From contig JAVCCK010000020.1 of the NCBI GenBank assembly GCA_030765525.1, positions 241,286-301,050 on the forward strand: DNA of 59,765 nt. The letters run 5' to 3'. The notes beneath the pieces are model-generated. The model was not told the origin of the DNA. It worked only from the letters and a program-made list of their open reading frames with translations, and made no database searches. A program made the position numbers and the translations under genes. Below are positions 44,441 to 52,567 of this stretch, one piece after another. Within the stretch, counting starts at the first letter, position 1. Each line of letters opens with the position of its first letter. This DNA is from Candidatus Lernaella stagnicola (lineage in GTDB: Bacteria > Lernaellota > Lernaellaia > Lernaellales > Lernaellaceae).

Positions 44441-45361
44441 TTACTTCTTACCCATCAAGTCGATCAACGCGGCTTCAAGATCTGTGTATTTAAATTCGAA
44501 GCCGGCTTCCTCCAAGCGCTTTGGCAAAACCCGCACACTGACCAGCAGCAATTCGTCGGCTAACTCGCCCATCAGCGCCCGAGCCGCAAACGCGGGAAAA
44601 GGCAGCCACGACGGCCGTTTCATCACCTTACCCAGAGTTCGACACAGATCCTTCATACGTTCGGGCTGGGAAGCGGTCAGGTTGAATGCGCCGTCCAAAT
44701 CCTCCCGCGCGAGCAGGAAGCGGATGGCCGCGATTTCGTCATCCAAGTGTATCCACGGCGCCCAGGCGCGGCCGTCGCCGATCGGGCCGCCGACGAAAAA
44801 CTTGAACGGCACCGTCAATTGCGAAAGCAGCCCGCCGCCGCGACCCAGTACCAAACCCGTTCGCAACCACGTCACGCGCAAACCCAAGTCCCGGAAAACC
44901 TTTGCCGATTTTTCCCATTCGACGTTGAATTCCGGCAAAAAGCCACTTCCCGGAGGAGAATTTTCCGTGAGCTCTTCCTCGCCGCGCGAGCCGTAATACC
45001 CGACCGCCGAGGCCTGAATCACAAGCTGCGGTTTGTTCTGCGCTTGCCGCACCGCCTCGGCCAATCCGTTGATTGCGTGGAGGCGACTTTGCTTGATGCG
45101 GTCCTTTTTCCCCTTCGTCCAACGCACCGCCGCGATGTTCTCCCCGGCTAAATTGATGATGGCATCGGCCCCGTCCATCAAGTGCCCCCAGCCCGCGGCC
45201 GTGGCACCGTCCCATTCGGCGACGGTGACCGATTCGCCGAGCGTTTCCCGTCCCTTGCGTTCGCTGCGCGTCAATGCGATGACTTCGTGGCCGTCGGCTG
45301 CGAGCGATTCAACCAGCGGCTTGCCGATAAAGCCGGTCGCTCCGGTAACGATGATCTTCAC
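44441..45361 (-). CDS. TIGR01777-type NAD-dependent epimerase/dehydratase
   Basis: 306 residues from a GTG at 45361, seven bases after AAAGGAG; this gives the canonical start (V/M)KIIVTGATGFIGKPLVESL. An upstream in-frame ATG at 45442 lies in the terminator region and is rejected. Extended SDR of the SDR39U1/YfcH family: INLAGENIAAVRWTKGKK, SAVGYYGSRG (catalytic Tyr), LRTGLVLGRGGG and WIHLDDEIAAIRFLL. The reaction of this subfamily is not established. It is read alone, with the terminator of the preceding gene just upstream. Confidence 0.92.
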   Translation of the reverse strand: MKIIVTGATGFIGKPLVESLAADGHEVIALTRSERKGRETLGESVTVAEWDGATAAGWGHLMDGADAIINLAGENIAAVRWTKGKKDRIKQSRLHAINGLAEAVRQAQNKPQLVIQASAVGYYGSRGEEELTENSPPGSGFLPEFNVEWEKSAKVFRDLGLRVTWLRTGLVLGRGGGLLSQLTVPFKFFVGGPIGDGRAWAPWIHLDDEIAAIRFLLAREDLDGAFNLTASQPERMKDLCRTLGKVMKRPSWLPFPAFAARALMGELADELLLVSVRVLPKRLEEAGFEFKYTDLEAALIDLMGKK

Positions 45362-45422
45362 GATCCGTCTCCTTTGCGGTGTGAGGGTGCTTTCATGAGA
45401 AAAGATAAGAACGAATCGCCGT

Positions 45423-45456
45423 AAAAAAAGCGCGACGCTCAACGCGAGCGCCGCGC
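45423..45456 (-). terminator. rho-independent terminator (minus strand)
   Basis: On the minus strand GCGCGGCGCTC (45456-45446) pairs with GAGCGTCGCGC (45440-45430; one G-U) around GCGTT, then seven T residues. It ends the EEP-lipoprotein transcript, 19 bases after its stop. Confidence 0.9.
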
Positions 45457-45474
45457 CCGTCGATAATGATGCGC

Positions 45475-46725
45475 TTATTGCGGGTCGGCGGTGACGACCA
45501 CTCCGTAATGGTCCGAAAGCCGCGATTCCACCATGTCGCCTTCCACATTCAGGGTGATCGCTTCGTCGAATACGCGCGCCGCCGTGAAGGCGTAGTCGTC
45601 GAAGCCTTGGAAGAACGCGTGGTCGATAATCACTCCCGCCGGGCCGGGCGTGCCGTCCACCAGCGGATTCTCGTCGCAGAACGTGCAGCGATTCGGAAAC
45701 TGCGTTGTGTAGGGATCGGCCAAACCCGCGCCGGTGAGCATCGTGTAATTGGCCGGGAACTCGTTCGGCTTGCCGCCGGTGCCCGGGCCGTTATTGAAGT
45801 CGCCCAGCAGTACGTACGGGTCCTCGCCCGCCGTTTCGCCGATCCATTCCAACAATGCTTCGATTTGCATGGCCTGTTCGGCTTCGTACGAGGCCGCATC
45901 GCCGTTGTAGGGCAGGATGCTGATGGACGCCGTCAGGTGCGTGCAGTACACGTGCACCGGTCCGCCGGCGGTTTCGACTTTACCGTGTAACGCCACGCGG
46001 TTGGTCAGGAAGAAGGGGAACTGCACCCACTCGGTTTCGGTCATCTCCCGATTCGCGAGAAGCAGCAGACCGTTGGACCCGTTGTAGGAAATCGGCGGCG
46101 GATTCGGATTCGTGCATGTGTCATACATCTCGTCGTAGACCTCATCGATGTTCCCCGCGAGGCACTCGATGCAATCCAGGCCGGTCAGCAGCAATTGGAT
46201 GGGGCAGTTTTCAATGGCGCAATCCAGCAGCCCTTCGTTCTGCGTGATGTCGCAGTTGTCGCGCACGCAGGTATCCAGCGGGCCGATGGCCGCCCCGCAT
46301 CTCGGTTCGGCTTCAGGCGGCACGCCGGCGAAGTCCGGCACGCTGTCGTGGCGGTACAGGAAGGGAAAATTCGGCGCCATACCGGCCGCCAACGCGACGA
46401 TGTCCTCTTCGTTCCACACCTCTTCCATGCAGACGACGTCGACATCGAGTTCCGGCACCGCGTCGAATAGCTCGTCGCGCCGGTAATAGCCCAGGGGTAC
46501 GTACCCGTAGGCGAGACCGGCGTTGTACGTGGCGAAAGACAACGATTCGGGCGGCGCTGTGTCGTCGTCGTTGTCGTCGTTGTTGTCATCATCGTCGTCG
46601 TCATCATCAGCGGCCGTGTTGTCGTCGTTGTTGTCATCGTCGTCGTCGTCGTCGCACGCCGCGACGAAACAAAATGTGATGGTCAAAAGCAGCAGTAGAA
46701 TGAACGGAAATGCGATATTTTTCAT
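45475..46725 (-). CDS. Asp-tethered EEP-family nuclease/phosphatase lipoprotein
   Basis: 416 residues, ATG after AGGAGTGTGTC. Lipobox VAAC with Cys24, followed at once by an Asp/Asn tether of about 31 residues (25-55). The remainder is an endonuclease/exonuclease/phosphatase domain with its catalytic set: SFATYNAGL (Asn), VCMEEVW (Glu), YCTHLTAS (His), LLGDFNNGP (Asp/Asn), IDHAFF (Asp-His) and LSDHYGV. Between Glu and His sits a roughly 65-residue insert with eight Cys in C-x5-C-x3-C spacing. The family includes sphingomyelinases, DNase I and inositol phosphatases; which one applies is unclear. Likely an exported, membrane-tethered enzyme. Confidence 0.88.
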   Translation of the reverse strand: MKNIAFPFILLLLLTITFCFVAACDDDDDDDNNDDNTAADDDDDDDDNNDDNDDDTAPPESLSFATYNAGLAYGYVPLGYYRRDELFDAVPELDVDVVCMEEVWNEEDIVALAAGMAPNFPFLYRHDSVPDFAGVPPEAEPRCGAAIGPLDTCVRDNCDITQNEGLLDCAIENCPIQLLLTGLDCIECLAGNIDEVYDEMYDTCTNPNPPPISYNGSNGLLLLANREMTETEWVQFPFFLTNRVALHGKVETAGGPVHVYCTHLTASISILPYNGDAASYEAEQAMQIEALLEWIGETAGEDPYVLLGDFNNGPGTGGKPNEFPANYTMLTGAGLADPYTTQFPNRCTFCDENPLVDGTPGPAGVIIDHAFFQGFDDYAFTAARVFDEAITLNVEGDMVESRLSDHYGVVVTADPQ

Positions 46726-46873
46726 GACACACTCCTGCAGAAGGTTGCCAGCGGCACGGCAGGCGCCGCGCCCTCCAAATGAAACGCTAACAATCCTGTT
46801 TCGACGGCGTCAAGTTGAATCTCGAAGTATCTCGTCGTGTCCGGTGAGGTAGGCGATAAGCCGCCGCCGGTTT

Positions 46874-48424
46874 TTACGGCTCGACGCGCACCCAAAGCCG
46901 CGCGATGGCCGGCTCGCCGTGCACGTTGCTGCGTTCCACGCGCACCAGGTAGTCGCCCGGCGCATCATAGGCGTGGCGAAGCGAGGCGTAGTCGCCCAGT
47001 GGGTTGGGGAAGGGGACCGATTGCGTGAATTCGAGCGGGCTGCCGTCGCCGAAGTCCCATTGCTCGACGCCGCCGGTCACACCGAATAGTCGGGCTTTGA
47101 ACAGAACGTCTTCGCCGACGCCGACCGGGCGCGAGGGCGAATGCGCGGCGTGGATGTACGTATAGAACGGCCGCGGCGAATTCTCCACGATCTGCACCAC
47201 GGCGAAATCGTAGGCGACGTGACCCGCCGCATCGGTCACCTGCAAAACTTCGGTGAAAAAACCGGCCTGGTCGTACGTACGCTCGACGCGCTCACCGCTC
47301 GCCGTTTCACCGTCGGTGAACAGCCACGTGTAGTCGACGATCTCGCTGGCCAAGCTTATCGACCCGCCGCCATCCAACGTAACCGTGTCGCCCGCGCGAG
47401 CGATGCGATGGGGCCGGGCGTGCGCCAGCAACGGCGGCTTTTCGCGCTCGACATACCCCTGCCACACATACGGGTAGGCGGACTCGGTGCCCCATTCGCC
47501 CGAAGGTTGCCGACAGATGATTTCGAAGTGCAGGTGCGACCAACCGCCGCTCGTACCCCTTTTACCCAGCACACCGATCGGCTCACCGGCCCGCAATTGT
47601 TGGCCGAGAAAAACGTTCGGCGCGATGCTGTCCAAGTGACTGTAGCGGTAGTACCAGCCGCGCTCATCGAGCACGAAAACGACATCCCGGCGCGGACCCT
47701 GCAGGCGGGCCGGCGTTTCCTCGTACCCCGGCAGCACTTCGCCCCCGGCCAGCACCACCGTGCCCGGCGCCGCCGCCACGACCCTGTCTACGTGATCCGT
47801 GCCGCCGAAATCGATTCCGGAGTGGTAGTAGATCGACGTGAGGAAAGGAAGGTAGTCGTCGGTGGGTTCGTTGCCCGCTTGCGAGCGATTCGGCAACCAC
47901 CGCTGACCGGCCACCGGGTATAACATCGATTCGCCGGGCAGCCACGGGCAGCCCGCCTGCCACAAACGAAAGCGAGCCGCGGCCCGCAAACCCCAGCGGT
48001 CTTCATCGCTGTTTACGTAGTAATCCTCGACCACCGGGCAATCGATCTGCACCGCGCCCACCGTCACCGGTAGGTGGTAGTTGCCCACATCGACCCATGC
48101 CGTCTCGCCGTCGATTTCCACGTGGGCGCGCGCCGCCCGCACCGCGCCGCGCACGGCGTCGAACTCCGTCTCGATCTCCAGCACGGAAAGTTCGACGGAC
48201 GTGCCGTCGTCCCAGGCGACGGTGACGCTCTCGTCGCGATCGACCTCGACCACCTGCCGATCCGTACACCCTGCCGATGCGTCGTCGTCGCCTCCCGGCG
48301 AGGTGTCGTCGTCATCGTCCGTCGCCGGCGAGTCATCGTCGTCATCGTCGTCGTCGCAGGCGAAAGAGACGAGAAGCGCCGTCACGATCAGCAACACAAA
48401 AACCGCGCGCCACAGTTGGGTCAT
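46874..48424 (-). CDS. Asp-tethered M23 (LytM) peptidase lipoprotein with PKD domain
   Basis: 516 residues from the ATG at 48424; the upstream in-frame start at 48556 gives no signal peptide. Signal LLVSFAC with Cys23, followed by eight Asp and further Asp runs to residue 49. Zinc site of M23 endopeptidases: HSGIDFGG (His201, Asp205), YSHLDSI (His263) and SHLHFEI (His297/299). Residues about 325-410 are a PKD-like domain (DGGGSISLASEIVDYTWLFTDGE in part; RTYDQAGFFTEVLQV), with a second one near the end (WDFGDGSPLEF, HAYDAPGDYLVRV). Lysostaphin-like peptidases cut peptide cross-bridges in peptidoglycan. Separated by 148 bp from the EEP gene downstream. Confidence 0.9.
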   Translation of the reverse strand: MTQLWRAVFVLLIVTALLVSFACDDDDDDDDSPATDDDDDTSPGGDDDASAGCTDRQVVEVDRDESVTVAWDDGTSVELSVLEIETEFDAVRGAVRAARAHVEIDGETAWVDVGNYHLPVTVGAVQIDCPVVEDYYVNSDEDRWGLRAAARFRLWQAGCPWLPGESMLYPVAGQRWLPNRSQAGNEPTDDYLPFLTSIYYHSGIDFGGTDHVDRVVAAAPGTVVLAGGEVLPGYEETPARLQGPRRDVVFVLDERGWYYRYSHLDSIAPNVFLGQQLRAGEPIGVLGKRGTSGGWSHLHFEIICRQPSGEWGTESAYPYVWQGYVEREKPPLLAHARPHRIARAGDTVTLDGGGSISLASEIVDYTWLFTDGETASGERVERTYDQAGFFTEVLQVTDAAGHVAYDFAVVQIVENSPRPFYTYIHAAHSPSRPVGVGEDVLFKARLFGVTGGVEQWDFGDGSPLEFTQSVPFPNPLGDYASLRHAYDAPGDYLVRVERSNVHGEPAIARLWVRVEP

Positions 48425-48554
48425 GATCCAATCCGGTTGGTAGTACGCCAATGTTGTAGCAAAAAAAGGTCGCCGCGTCCCGGGGCCCCAGCCGTTGCAT
48501 GACGGCGTGGCTGCGCTATCGTAGGGAGGAAGCAACCAACAAGGAGGCGAACCC

Positions 48555-48863
48555 ATGCCGATCGCTCAACTCACCGTTGTTCCTCTGGGTACGACGAGTA
48601 CGTCCCTTTCGGCCACCGTCGCCAAAGTGCAGCAGGCCATCTGCGACACGGGAATCAAATATCAACTGACTCCCATGTGCACCATCCTGGAAGGGGATCT
48701 GGGAGACGTTATGGCCGCGGTGATGGCGGCGCACGAAGCCGCTTTCCAAGCCGGGCACGCGCGCGTATCGACTACTCTCGTGTTGGACGACCGCCGCGAC
48801 AAAGAAACCAGCATGGAGCAGAAGGTAGAAGCGGTGGAGGAAAAACTGGCCGCCGACGATTAA
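48555..48863 (+). CDS. MTH1187/YkoF-type thiamine-binding-like protein
   Basis: 102 residues, ATG after AAGGAGGCGA. It matches the COG0011/DUF77 family (PIAQLTVVPLGTTSTSLSATVAK, in part; YQLTPMCTILEGDLGDVMAAV; AFQAGHARVSTTLVLDDRRD), small ferredoxin-like proteins whose homologues bind thiamine or its hydroxymethylpyrimidine part. No thiamine genes are next to it. Its stop codon overlaps the stop of the convergent glycosyltransferase. Confidence 0.9.
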   Translation: MPIAQLTVVPLGTTSTSLSATVAKVQQAICDTGIKYQLTPMCTILEGDLGDVMAAVMAAHEAAFQAGHARVSTTLVLDDRRDKETSMEQKVEAVEEKLAADD

Positions 48864-50029
48864 GCGCCCGCCGTGAGCCGCGTGAAAAAACGCAGCAGCC
48901 CCTCGCCCCGACGCTGCCACGTGTAACGGGCGGCGAAGGCTCGCAGTTGATGCTCCTTTTCCGCGCGGTAGTCCGAATCTTCGAAAAGCTTTCGCAGCGC
49001 CGCCGCATAATTTGCCGCCGTGCCCGTTTCGACAATAACGCCGCCGCCGCTCTCGGCGAACAATTCCTCGAACACCGGCAAATCGGGAATCACCGGCACG
49101 ACCCCGGCGCGCGCGTAATCAAATAGCTTCATCGGGCTGGTCACGTAGCGGTTGTAGAAAAGGTCTTCCAACGGGACCACCGCCGCGAAACATTCGGCCA
49201 GGCGTTCGGGCAAGTCGGCCGGCGCGTACCAACCGGCCAGAGTCAGCCGCTCGGCGACTCCGTAATACACTGCCAGCTTGAGCAGCGCCTCGTGATGCCG
49301 GCCGTGTCCCACCAGCAGCAAGCGAGTTTCCTCCGGCAGTTCGGCGAGCGCGGCGACGATCGAACCCACACCCTTATGTGGGTCGAGACTGCCCAGATAC
49401 GCGATCTCGACGCACCGAGCGGGCTTCGCCGGCGGCTTGGTCGGGTGCAGCGCCGAACCACCCACGCCGATCCGCCCCGCGAGGTTGTAGTGCGGTTCCA
49501 GTAATTTCTTTAGGCCCTCGGTAAGCACGATCACGCCGTCGACTTTCTCCAGCACGCGTTTTTCCATTGCCTCCCGCCGCCGATGCATGTCGAGCTTGTC
49601 TGCCGGGAACAAGCCGTCGGCGCGCGCGTCGTCCTGGCCCAGCGAATACAGATTGTGCATTTCGTAGACGAGCTTCAGTGGCAGGTCGTAGCGCAATAGC
49701 AGATCGGCGAGCTTCAAGTCGCGCACCACCGCGACATCGAAACCGCCCGCGGCCAGCTTGCCGAGCACGGCTTTGCGAAACGGTCCGGACCAGCTCGGAC
49801 GAAACAGTCCCCACTCCAAACGAATCGGCGGCAGCGACGGCAAGGCGAACGGCGTTGGATCCGGGACGGCCAGGCGCGCCAACTCCGCTTTGGCGTTTTT
49901 TACCGGGCCCGGCGCCAGCAGCGTTGTTTCCGCGCCGGACAGGGCGTAACCCGTAGCCGCGCCCGTGACGAACGCCACGCCGGCTTCCCGCGTTCCCAGC
50001 GGCTGGTTGTGAATGACGGCGACCTTCAA
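48860..50029 (-). CDS. GT4-family glycosyltransferase
   Basis: 389 residues. GT-B fold: N-terminal MKVAVIHNQPLGTREAGVAFV with a Gly-rich loop, FDVAVVRDLKLADLLLRYDLPLKLVYEMHNLYS in part (YEMHNLYS is a typical helix boundary); C-terminal domain with EIAYLGSLDPHKGVGSIVAAL, LLLVGHGRHHEAL, LTLAGWYAPADLPE and the E-x7-E-like segment SPMKLFDYARAGVVPVIPDLP. Probably a retaining sugar transferase for a surface glycan. Divergent, by 52 bases, from another GT4 gene, with overlapping stops to the thiamine-binding-like gene. Confidence 0.88.
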   Translation of the reverse strand: MKVAVIHNQPLGTREAGVAFVTGAATGYALSGAETTLLAPGPVKNAKAELARLAVPDPTPFALPSLPPIRLEWGLFRPSWSGPFRKAVLGKLAAGGFDVAVVRDLKLADLLLRYDLPLKLVYEMHNLYSLGQDDARADGLFPADKLDMHRRREAMEKRVLEKVDGVIVLTEGLKKLLEPHYNLAGRIGVGGSALHPTKPPAKPARCVEIAYLGSLDPHKGVGSIVAALAELPEETRLLLVGHGRHHEALLKLAVYYGVAERLTLAGWYAPADLPERLAECFAAVVPLEDLFYNRYVTSPMKLFDYARAGVVPVIPDLPVFEELFAESGGGVIVETGTAANYAAALRKLFEDSDYRAEKEHQLRAFAARYTWQRRGEGLLRFFTRLTAGA

Positions 50030-50081
50030 GTAAGCTGACCTCGTTTCAGTTAACCACCATTATGGTAGAGGACCCCGGCGG

Positions 50082-51182
50082 ATGGAAGCAAGCGAACGCC
50101 TCGTGACCGGCCACGTCGATATCGACCCCATGTGGCGCGGCGGTCAGCGTCAGGCTTTTCTACTGGCCACCGGCCTGGCCGCCCACGGGCATCCCACGCA
50201 TTTCTTCACCGCACCCGAGACGCCGCTGGCCGGGCAACTGGCCGACACGCCGGTTCGCGTGCATGCCGTCCCCACCTGGGGCGAGTGGGATCCGTTCGCC
50301 GCGCGTCGCCTAGCCCGCGAGGCCAACGAAGCCGGTGTTCAGGTGCTCGCCGCGCATTCGGCGCACGCGCACGGATTAGCCGTGCTGGCCCAAGCGTTCG
50401 GTTTGCGGGCGGCAGTTGTGGTGCACCGTCGGGTCGACAATCCCATCCGTCGCGGCTTTTTCAACGACCGCAAATACGCGGCGCCGCGACACTTCATTGC
50501 CATCGGCGAGGCCGTTCGCGCCGCGTTGATGAGCGCCGCCGTGCCCGCCGAAAAGATTTCCGTCGTTTCCAGCGGCGTGCCGCCGCACGAACCGGTCGCT
50601 GGCGCAAAAGCGGCGCTGGCCGCGGCATGTGGTATCGATGCGGGCGTGCCGTGGGTCGGCGACGTCGCGGGTTTGGTCGATCACAAAGGCCATGCGCATT
50701 TGCTGGATGCGTGGCCGCGCGTGCGCGCCGACATCGACGCCGCCTTGATCCTTATCGGCGACGGACCGCGGCGCAGCGCTTTGGAACAACATGCACGCGT
50801 CTTGAATATTAGCGACTCGGTGCACTTCGTCGGCTGGCGGGACGACGTTCCCGCGTGGCTTTCGGCGCTCGATGTGTTTGCCATGACCAGCGTTACCGAG
50901 GGCCTTTGCAGCGCGATTCTGGATGCGATGGCGGCTCGCGTGCCGGTTGTCGCCACGGCCGCCGGCGGTATTCCCGAACTCGTGATCGACGATCAGACCG
51001 GCCGGCTTGCCGCCGTCGCCGACCCCGCGGACATCGCCGCAAAACTGCGTCTGGCCCTTACTGATCGCGACCGCGCCGCCGCGTTGGCCGCCGCTGCTTA
51101 CGAGACGGTCTGGCGCGATCGGTCGGCCGACCGGATGGTGGAACGTACCGCGGCAATCTACCGTGGGCTGCTCTCGGTTTGA
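50082..51182 (+). CDS. GT4-family glycosyltransferase
   Basis: 366 residues from the ATG at 50082; a GTG at 50103 is an alternative start and neither has a strong ribosome site. The N-terminus VTGHVDIDPMWRGGQRQAF is the Gly-rich acceptor loop of GT4; VSSGVPPHEPVAG and WVGDVAGLVDHKGHAHLLDA start the C-terminal domain; ALILIGDGPRR, VHFVGWRDDVPAWLSALDV and the E-x7-E motif TSVTEGLCSAILDAMAARVP (Glu at the G-L-C site) complete it. It may work with the divergent GT4 in the same glycan pathway. Confidence 0.88.
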   Translation: MEASERLVTGHVDIDPMWRGGQRQAFLLATGLAAHGHPTHFFTAPETPLAGQLADTPVRVHAVPTWGEWDPFAARRLAREANEAGVQVLAAHSAHAHGLAVLAQAFGLRAAVVVHRRVDNPIRRGFFNDRKYAAPRHFIAIGEAVRAALMSAAVPAEKISVVSSGVPPHEPVAGAKAALAAACGIDAGVPWVGDVAGLVDHKGHAHLLDAWPRVRADIDAALILIGDGPRRSALEQHARVLNISDSVHFVGWRDDVPAWLSALDVFAMTSVTEGLCSAILDAMAARVPVVATAAGGIPELVIDDQTGRLAAVADPADIAAKLRLALTDRDRAAALAAAAYETVWRDRSADRMVERTAAIYRGLLSV

Positions 51183-51196
51183 GTGTATAAATACAC
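51183..51196. promoter_or_regulatory. palindrome between glycosyltransferase and regulator
   Basis: GTGTAT-AA-ATACAC, a perfect inverted repeat, starts directly after the stop of the GT4 gene and 54 bp upstream of a promoter-like pair, so it may be an operator of the XRE-cupin gene. Confidence 0.4.
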
Positions 51197-51249
51197 AATA
51201 TTGTTGGAATATATGCGATATGTATGCGGATCATGGGCGGTGGGCGGTC

Positions 51250-51278
51250 TTGAATCAGCGCCCGGCTCGTGCTACATA
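51250..51278 (+). promoter_or_regulatory. sigma-70-type promoter of the XRE-cupin gene
   Basis: TTGAAT at 51250-51255, 17-bp spacer, TACATA at 51273-51278; the ATG is at 51311 with AAGGAGGA at 51299-51306. Confidence 0.45.
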
Positions 51279-51310
51279 TTCGTAGCCGCTTTCCAGTCAA
51301 GGAGGAGATC

Positions 51311-51913
51311 ATGCCCAGGGGCACGGTGAACGAACTCAAACAACTTGGGATCGGTCGGCGGGTGCAGATGCTGCGCCGCGCGAAAGGTTTGTCCCTTGAA
51401 GACCTCGCGCAGAAACTCAATCTATCCAAAGTGCTGCTCGCGCAAATTGAAGAGGACGTCGTACCGCCGACGGTGGCCACGTTGCTCAACATCTCGAAAA
51501 TCCTTGGCGTCAGCATCGATCATTTCTTTACCGACGACGAGAGTTCCGGACGCATCGAGGTTACTCGAGCCGACAGCCGACTCTCCGTACATCAAGAATA
51601 TCTGCCCGAAGGCGACCGCGGGCGACTTACCTACAATTACGAAAGCCTCGCCTACCGGTTGGCGAAGAAGAAGATGGAACCGTTCTACGTGGAATTCGGT
51701 CTGGAACCCCACAGCGGGACCGCACTCTCCCACGATGGCGAGGAATTCCTCTTCGTGATCGAGGGCGAAATCGATCTGGAGTTCGGGGAAGATCACATTC
51801 GTTTGGGACCCGGCGATTCGGTGTACTACCACGCCGTTGTACCGCACGACATCCGTGCAATCGGCCAAGGCAAGGCCAAAACGATTATTGTACTTTATCC
51901 GTACGCGAATTAA
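51311..51913 (+). CDS. XRE-family regulator with cupin domain
   Basis: 200 residues from the ATG at 51311 after AAGGAGGA; an upstream in-frame ATG at 51269 overlaps the promoter. N-terminal helix-turn-helix (about 12-70: IGRRVQMLRRAKGLSLEDLA, SKVLLAQIEEDVVPPTVATL), C-terminal cupin (about 120-198: VEFGLEPHSGTALSHDGEEF, VIEGEIDLEFGEDHIRLGPG, YYHAVVPHDIRAIG). The cupin is a ligand sensor; the His/Glu pattern H-x-x-x-E resembles metal-binding cupins. The gene lies directly upstream of the pyruvate:ferredoxin oxidoreductase operon in the same direction and is its probable regulator. Confidence 0.93.
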   Translation: MPRGTVNELKQLGIGRRVQMLRRAKGLSLEDLAQKLNLSKVLLAQIEEDVVPPTVATLLNISKILGVSIDHFFTDDESSGRIEVTRADSRLSVHQEYLPEGDRGRLTYNYESLAYRLAKKKMEPFYVEFGLEPHSGTALSHDGEEFLFVIEGEIDLEFGEDHIRLGPGDSVYYHAVVPHDIRAIGQGKAKTIIVLYPYAN

Positions 51914-51918
51914 TCCAA

Positions 51919-51940
51919 GCGGGGCCCTTTGCGGCCTCGC
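51919..51940 (+). promoter_or_regulatory. stem-loop between regulator and por operon
   Basis: GCGGGGCC (51919-51926), loop CTTTGC, GGCCTCGC (51933-51940), one G-U pair, no T-tract. It might be a weak terminator or a processing hairpin that separates regulator from enzyme mRNA levels. Confidence 0.35.
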
Positions 51941-52004
51941 TGATCGTATCGGGCCGGTCGCGTTGTGGCACACCGCCGCCGGCCATCACCTCCGGGAGTG
52001 ACAC

Positions 52005-52556
52005 ATGATCGAAATACGCTTTCACGGAAGAGGAGGGCAGGGCGCCGTTATCGCCAGTAAGGTAATGGCGGTTGCGCTCTTCATGGAAGGCAAGTGGGTG
52101 CAGAGCTTTCCCAAGTTCGGCGTCGAGCGCCGCGGGGCCCCGGTGGAGGCGTTTCTGCGGGTCGACAAAGACAAGATTCTTCTGCGCAACAACATCTACG
52201 AACCCGATCACATCATCGTGCTCGATCGCACGCTGATCGAAGCCGTCGATGTTACCACCGGGTTGGCCAAGGGCGGCCTCGTGCTCATCAACTCGAACCA
52301 GACGCCGGCCGACTTTCCTGATTTGGCCGACTTTTCGGTTGCCTGCGTCAATGCCTCGGCCATCGCCATTAAGCACCGCCTGGGCAGCCCGGCGCAGCCG
52401 ATCGTCAACACGGCGATCCTCGGCGCGTTCGCTAAGGCTTCCGGCATGATGAGCATTGACTCCATCTGCGAAGCGATTCGCCAGGATGTCCCCATCAAAC
52501 CCGACGCAAACGCCACCGCCGCCCGCGAAGCGTTTGACATGGTCATCACGCAGTGA
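52005..52556 (+). CDS. porC: 2-oxoacid (pyruvate):ferredoxin oxidoreductase, gamma subunit
   Basis: 183 residues. Family start [20 protein letters not shown] and later [20 protein letters not shown], the typical E-R-R-G motif, then [20 protein letters not shown] in part. The gamma subunit (catalytic-domain III type) completes the alpha-beta-gamma-delta enzyme that oxidises pyruvate to acetyl-CoA and CO2 with ferredoxin or runs in reverse. It overlaps no gene but ends 11 bases before the next start. Confidence 0.95.
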
Positions 52557-52567
52557 GGAAAACGACG

